This document shows positions 59,395 through 64,000 of a DNA stretch of 64,000 nt, in pieces. Below the pieces are notes generated by a model. That model saw nothing but the letters and a program-made list of their open reading frames with translations, was not told where the DNA came from and did no database searches. Positions within the stretch are counted from its first letter, which is position 1; every line of letters begins with the position of its first letter. The position numbers and the translations under genes were made by a program. The stretch lies in assembly GCA_002393955.1 (NCBI GenBank), contig DGSK01000001.1:226356-290355 (forward strand), in the 5' to 3' direction. The DNA comes from Lachnospiraceae bacterium UBA4364. GTDB taxonomy: Bacteria; Bacillota; Clostridia; Lachnospirales; Lachnospiraceae.

Positions 59395-62300
59395 TTACTG
59401 CATGATTTTCACCGCGGCAGGTGCCATATGCTTGCCCATCCGCTCCGCTACAAACCCCTGCAGAGCTTCTGTATCGATCTCTTTGTCAGCCTTTACATCC
59501 ACAGCCAGATTGAAAGCATTATTTTCACCATACTCGACATATGCCTTTGTCTCCTTTATGCCCGGGAAACTGTTGCATAGTTTTTCAAGTTCGAAAAGAT
59601 TAGGATAATATCTTCCGGTAAGAGATTCACGGAGAATAATCCTTCCTGACTGATACATTGCTTCAACCTCACCCTTGGGTGTGATCCTTGCCTCAATGCC
59701 GGTATCATAAAGTGTCCCGGGAGTGTACAGGCTCTCGATGGATTCAAGACTGTCATCAGTCTTTACATCCAGGAGGCAGAGTCTGCCCCACGCACCATAA
59801 GGCTTCTTTTTGCCGTGATCGTCAAGGATATACGGTTTAACTTCCGCATCATCATCCAGCCCCTTTACTAACTGCATTCCAAGTGCTGCATTGAGCTTTC
59901 CTGCCGTAATGGTAAAATGCTTCGGATACAACCTCGGGCTTAAATGATACTTAAGCCTCCTTGCAGACCTTTCCTCCGACATTGCGAAGATCACATTATC
60001 CATAGCCTCCATGAAAACAGCCAGCATCTCCCTGTCATAGCGGTTTTCCCAATATCTTAGCTCGTATACATAGCCGCCGTTCCTCTGATGTATCATCAGA
60101 TGGAAAGGAAGTGAATCCAGCTGCAGATGCAGTGCCTGCGCAGGCTCACCTCCGATCTGAGGAATGGTAAGTATATCACCCTGATACTGGATAAACATCT
60201 CGTCATTGTGCTGCGTAGCCATATGGCATTCCATGGTGTGCAGTATCTGATCAGCATTACGTTTTACCATATCCTTAACAGTCTCATGAGGTACCCGCCT
60301 GTATCTGAAAAGATAGGTGACAAAAAGACATCCTGCCAGTCTCATCCATCTTCCGTCTGTCCTTCCGCTGTGGATACTGGATATAACTACATCGTCTCCC
60401 ATCCCCCAAAGTCCTACCAGATAGCTGAAAGCAGAAAGGAAAACCGCATTTTCCGACACCCCGTATTCGCTGCAGTATCCCTGAACCGTCTTCAGGTCAA
60501 GGCTCTTAAACTTACCGCTTAATACCGCATTGTGGGCAGTATTAAGGTCATAGCTGTCTTTCTTTGCCAGAACATTCCTGTCAACTCTGTAGCCCTTAAG
60601 GAAATCCTGGTAGAAAGCAACATCCCTGTCCCTGATCCCTTTTGCTTCCCTGTCATACTCGTCAAGTATGTATTCGTAATATGTATAATCAGACTTCTTT
60701 ACTTCCCTGCCGAGATACAGGTTGCTTAAGTCCTCAAGCAGTATATTCATTGTCATGCCGTCACCTATTATGTGGGCCACATCAAACAATATGTATTTGC
60801 TTGAAGGAGTCTCATAAAGACCTATATGATAAAGTTTTTCTCCTTTGGTATACATATAGGGAACAAGGAGCGATCTCCTCTTTTCTTCCCATTCCGGATC
60901 CGAAAGCGTCATGAATTCTATATCTATCTCACGTGAATCATCACGGAAGTTCGCAAGCATTCCGTTTTCGCCGGGCTGTATCACATCCCTAAGCACAGGA
61001 TGAATATCGAAAAGCTCATATATCGCCTCCCTCATCCGCTTCATGTCTATCTTTTCATCAAGCTTAAAGAAGAAAGGAAGATTTGCCGTGGTATTCCCCC
61101 TCATGACATAAGCAAAATACATCTGCAGCTTCGTAAGCGGGTATACCTCTCTTACGGTATAATCCACGCTGCCTGCACTGTCCTTTTCCGCCTTAAGCAC
61201 TGCCAGCTTTTCCACTGTAGGATTTGCCATAAGCTCCGTCAGAGTCATGGAAAAACCGCACTTTTCCTGCAGCTCGGTAAGCAGCATGATGCTGGCAAAG
61301 GAATCCAGTCCGCAGGTGAAAAGGTCTGAATCTATGCCAAACCTCTTATGCGCCAGGCAGTGTGCACAGGCATCATATATAAGCTTCTGATCTTCATTCT
61401 CGGGAAGCCTTACCTCAATATCCGACTTCTTTCTGGCAGCCCTTTCCTTTTCAAACTCACCCCGGATTATCTTCTTGGAGCTGGTCTTTAGGAAAGGTAC
61501 CTTTCTCATGGAGGTCCTTAATATCCTCTTATAATTAGGCAGCGTTTCATTTACGCGCTTTACAACATTCTCAAGCTCGGCCAGAACATCCTGCACACCT
61601 ATGCTTTCAGCATACCTGAAATCGGGATATATCTCGCACTGCAGCACATCATCTTCACCGAATACAAGTATCTCCTGAACGAGCGGTTCAGTGGCAAACA
61701 ACCCTTCCAGTTCCTCAGGCGCAACATTTTCACCGTTACTTAAAACTATAAGGTTCTTTATACGTCCTGTCAGATAGATGAATCCCTCTTCATCCACATA
61801 TCCCGCATCACCGGTCCTAAGCCAGCCGTCTTCTGTAAATGCTGCCTTTGTCAGCTCAGGCTCATTGTAATATCCTTTCATAACGGAAGGGCTCTTGACC
61901 TGCAATTCTCCGTTCTGTACACGCACTTCACACCTTTTTACCACCTTGCCGGCACTCGTTACTTTATCCGGCCTTTTGTAATCCGGAGATGATATTAAGG
62001 GTGCGCACTCAGACATCCCATAGCCCTGACCTATCAGAACGCCTGCATCAACATACCTGAGCGCAAGGTCGGCCGGAAGCCCGCCGCCGCCGCATACAAG
62101 CCTGTTCAAGTTCTTTCCGTATACCATATGTATCAGATCTCTGGGCGTAAGCGCACTGTCCTGCTCAGCCATCAGAGCTATCTTGTTGTACAGTGCTTTC
62201 GCGATCATTGGAACCATATGTATGACGGACGGTTCAAATACCAAAAGGTGCTTTGCAAGCATCGAAAGCTGTCCGTTAAGCGCTACAGTGGCACCTACAG

Positions 62301-63039
62301 AAAGTCCGATCAGAAAATCGCAGTTTATCGCAAATACATGATGTATGGGAAGAACATTTAAGTAAACTATCTCTCCGGGGGGTTCAGGTACTACCTGCGA
62401 GAATACGTTATCCGTAAGATTACCGTTGGTAAGCATTACCCCTTTGCTCTTTCCGCTGGTTCCGGAAGTGAAAAGTATCATCGCAAGATCATCCGGGGAT
62501 ACGGAATCCTCATCCCCATCCATTGCCCAGGAAGAGGCAGAAAAGCGGCTGTCACGGAGAATATCGTTCAAGCTCTTTATACCTTTTACAGACTGAAGCG
62601 AATAGTATTCCTTCACATCGGGACACATATCCTTTGCAGCCGAAACTATAGGCTCATATTCCCAGTCGTAAAAAAGCACATCCACATCGGACCTTATCAG
62701 ACTGTCCGCAAGGTGATCCCTGTCCATCTGGACGTCCAGAGGCACAACGACATTGCCCGAACCCATTACGCCAAGAAGGACCGGCAGATAATGATGGCTT
62801 GAGGAACCGAAGAGCGCTATCTTTACGCACCTTCCAAGCTCCGAGCGCATATGATTTGCATAAGAGCCGACTATCCTGCATAAACCTGCAAATTTCTCAT
62901 AGCTGATATCATATATCAGATCATTGTATTCATATCGAAGATAAGCCCGGTCTGCGAATTCTGCAGATGCCTTATCAAGCATATCCCTGATGGTCTTCGT
63001 ATCCTCATACTTAAGCGCAGCATACTCTTTTCCAGCCAT
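59395..63039 (-). CDS. Acyl-adenylating NRPS-like synthetase, A-T-C plus relic A subdomain
   Basis: A 1214-residue protein. The ligase domain (1-540) is acyl-CoA-synthetase-like: FTSGTSGKSKGVMLT (190-204), QGYGMSECAPL (338-348) and GRIKNLIVLSNGENVAPEELE (425-445, given as GRIKNLI). A carrier domain follows, with TCGLDS and Ser580 as pantetheine site. The condensation domain (about 625-1030) has AHIIGDG (755-761) with catalytic His756. Residues about 1055-1214 read like an A-domain hinge and C-terminal subdomain without its core: VKPYILDDHGKKKPYGAWG, YDTGIEARITPKGEVEAMY and LEKLCNSFPGIKETKAYVEY. No thioesterase is present. AAAGGGGGAAA precedes the ATG. Product unknown. Confidence 0.88.
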   Translation of the reverse strand: MAGKEYAALKYEDTKTIRDMLDKASAEFADRAYLRYEYNDLIYDISYEKFAGLCRIVGSYANHMRSELGRCVKIALFGSSSHHYLPVLLGVMGSGNVVVPLDVQMDRDHLADSLIRSDVDVLFYDWEYEPIVSAAKDMCPDVKEYYSLQSVKGIKSLNDILRDSRFSASSWAMDGDEDSVSPDDLAMILFTSGTSGKSKGVMLTNGNLTDNVFSQVVPEPPGEIVYLNVLPIHHVFAINCDFLIGLSVGATVALNGQLSMLAKHLLVFEPSVIHMVPMIAKALYNKIALMAEQDSALTPRDLIHMVYGKNLNRLVCGGGGLPADLALRYVDAGVLIGQGYGMSECAPLISSPDYKRPDKVTSAGKVVKRCEVRVQNGELQVKSPSVMKGYYNEPELTKAAFTEDGWLRTGDAGYVDEEGFIYLTGRIKNLIVLSNGENVAPEELEGLFATEPLVQEILVFGEDDVLQCEIYPDFRYAESIGVQDVLAELENVVKRVNETLPNYKRILRTSMRKVPFLKTSSKKIIRGEFEKERAARKKSDIEVRLPENEDQKLIYDACAHCLAHKRFGIDSDLFTCGLDSFASIMLLTELQEKCGFSMTLTELMANPTVEKLAVLKAEKDSAGSVDYTVREVYPLTKLQMYFAYVMRGNTTANLPFFFKLDEKIDMKRMREAIYELFDIHPVLRDVIQPGENGMLANFRDDSREIDIEFMTLSDPEWEEKRRSLLVPYMYTKGEKLYHIGLYETPSSKYILFDVAHIIGDGMTMNILLEDLSNLYLGREVKKSDYTYYEYILDEYDREAKGIRDRDVAFYQDFLKGYRVDRNVLAKKDSYDLNTAHNAVLSGKFKSLDLKTVQGYCSEYGVSENAVFLSAFSYLVGLWGMGDDVVISSIHSGRTDGRWMRLAGCLFVTYLFRYRRVPHETVKDMVKRNADQILHTMECHMATQHNDEMFIQYQGDILTIPQIGGEPAQALHLQLDSLPFHLMIHQRNGGYVYELRYWENRYDREMLAVFMEAMDNVIFAMSEERSARRLKYHLSPRLYPKHFTITAGKLNAALGMQLVKGLDDDAEVKPYILDDHGKKKPYGAWGRLCLLDVKTDDSLESIESLYTPGTLYDTGIEARITPKGEVEAMYQSGRIILRESLTGRYYPNLFELEKLCNSFPGIKETKAYVEYGENNAFNLAVDVKADKEIDTEALQGFVAERMGKHMAPAAVKIMQ

Positions 63040-63193
63040 ATTTCCCCCTTTTATTATCTGTTGTTTGTACAGTTATTCCTGCGTATGAAAAAAATGTCAT
63101 ATACGGTTACAATGGTTTCCACAGCAAACATTAACTTTTAACATACACTACCTGCCCCTGATAATCAGCAGTAAAACCGGTTTACCTTAACAC

Positions 63194-63222
63194 TTGTAAT
63201 CGCAATTAAAAGTATATATTAT
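63194..63222 (+). promoter_or_regulatory. Promoter of the alpha/beta hydrolase gene
   Basis: TTGTAA (63194-63199) and TATTAT (63217-63222) are separated by 17 bp, about 75 bases before the start. The rest of the 260-bp divergent region (63040-63299) is gene-free, and no convincing promoter was seen for the minus-strand synthetase. Confidence 0.6.
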
Positions 63223-63299
63223 CTTACAGGGAAAAAACAATCCCAAATAAGCAGCACCTGAGACCAGACAGCCGGGCTGCATAAACTATGGAGACTGCA

Positions 63300-64000
63300 A
63301 TGAATGATGCAATGAATAATTCAGCCCCCAAAAAGCATGCTGATAGAAATACATCCGAAGCAAACCGGAACATCCATCCCGATTTCAGAAAGCTGAAACG
63401 GATTCCCGTTCCCAAGACGCTTTCCCAGGTAAAAAGTATACAGCTCATATTCCGCAGAAGGATGCACCGCGAAACTTCTACGGAGCACTTTGATGTTAAA
63501 AGGGTAATGCTTAAATCTGCCTATTCGCAAAAAAAAGAGATAAAGACGCTTATCTATTCTTCAAAGGACCTTTCGCCTGAGGAAAAAGCTCCATGCCTGT
63601 ATTTCATACATGGAGGTGCATTTCTGCTTCCCGCCCTGCCTTACCATTACCGTTTTGCAAGACTCGCCGCTAAAGAACTCCGCTGCAGAGTGGTAATGCC
63701 CATGTACGACCTGGCTCCCTATCAGGTGCCCCCGGTTCAGCAGGAGGAAATTTTTGAGATATACAAAAAGCTTTTAGATACTCCTAATAAATTTCATATC
63801 GATCCTGAGAAGATCATTATTGCCGGCGACAGTGCCGGTGGAACGCTAGCAGCCGCACTTTGCCTGATGGCAAGGGACAGGAATATCCGTCTTCCGCTTG
63901 CACAGGCTTTATTCTATCCCAGCCTTGATGTGAGGCTTAATACGGAATCAATGAAAAAATATACGGACGTGCCCGTATGCAATGCCGAATCCATCAGGGA
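63300..64000 (+). CDS. Alpha/beta hydrolase, 5' part (cut by window edge)
   Basis: An open frame runs 233 codons from the ATG at 63300 to the window edge. CLYFIHGGAFLLPALPYHYR contains the HGG oxyanion motif and IIIAGDSAGGTLAAALCLMA the nucleophile GDSAG, both of the hormone-sensitive-lipase group (abhydrolase_3). The N-terminal about 75 residues are basic and lack a signal peptide. GGAG lies 6 bases before this ATG; an in-frame ATG at 63288 lacks a ribosome site. The catalytic Asp and His lie outside the window. It diverges from the synthetase gene and could process its product, which is inference. Confidence 0.88.
   Translation, partial: MNDAMNNSAPKKHADRNTSEANRNIHPDFRKLKRIPVPKTLSQVKSIQLIFRRRMHRETSTEHFDVKRVMLKSAYSQKKEIKTLIYSSKDLSPEEKAPCLYFIHGGAFLLPALPYHYRFARLAAKELRCRVVMPMYDLAPYQVPPVQQEEIFEIYKKLLDTPNKFHIDPEKIIIAGDSAGGTLAAALCLMARDRNIRLPLAQALFYPSLDVRLNTESMKKYTDVPVCNAESIR

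Overview
The window looks like chromosome of a low-to-mid GC clostridium, most likely a member of the Lachnospiraceae. This rests on the family make-up: FakA/Asp23, YtfJ, YqeY, DUF1292, DUF5662, a DUF2953 protein, an FtsW/PBP pair, a second type IIA topoisomerase next to rsmD-coaD, and a zinc-ribbon L28. Purine-rich Shine-Dalgarno sites fit the same group. No rRNA, tRNA, CRISPR array, prophage or insertion sequence was recognised. Most of the window is housekeeping sequence, and most genes lie on the minus strand.

Layout. 1-9.2 kb: the 5' part of leuB, yajC, tgt, a divergent aroC, a LytS-like sensor kinase and a SARP-like response regulator behind a lactonase and citrate synthase, then trpS. 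9.3-13.2 kb: a DUF5662 protein, a decayed SH3-like gene, yqeY, a lipoprotein translationally coupled to an HD-GYP response regulator, and a DUF1292 protein. 13.3-16.4 kb: an adenylation-carrier-condensation synthetase with its own promoter, followed by a MATE transporter reduced to 46 codons. 16.4-27.8 kb: a UvrD-like helicase, gltX, an unusual two-gene operon (a Gly-Ser-Tyr repeat protein and a putative glycosyltransferase), dut, rnhA, a membrane-anchored MutS-like ATPase, cdd, and a sensor with a degenerate GGDEF domain. 27.9-32.4 kb: a plus-strand ABC exporter operon with an unknown exported protein, preceded by paired direct repeats. 32.4-46.9 kb: an RluA-type pseudouridine synthase, an SDR, coaD, rsmD, parC, parE, recG, fakA, asp23 and rpmB. 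46.9-59.2 kb: ytfJ, a DUF2953 protein, a NUDIX hydrolase, a division and wall cluster (zapA, U32 protease, FtsW/RodA, a 48-residue membrane protein, class B PBP), ruvB, ruvA, leuD and leuC. 59.4-64 kb: a second multidomain synthetase with a relic adenylation fragment at its C-terminus, diverging from a cut-off alpha/beta hydrolase.

How the genes fit together. ZapA, FtsW/RodA and the class B PBP form a divisome or wall-synthesis unit; the polymerase carries a 181-residue, strongly acidic cytoplasmic tail. leuC-leuD-ruvA-ruvB read as one transcription unit, with a one-base overlap joining leucine synthesis to Holliday-junction repair. The parE promoter overlaps a near-consensus Firmicute LexA box. 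The best candidates for undescribed biology are the GSY-repeat protein with its coupled glycosyltransferase-like partner, and the two single-module synthetases with unusual C-terminal ends.
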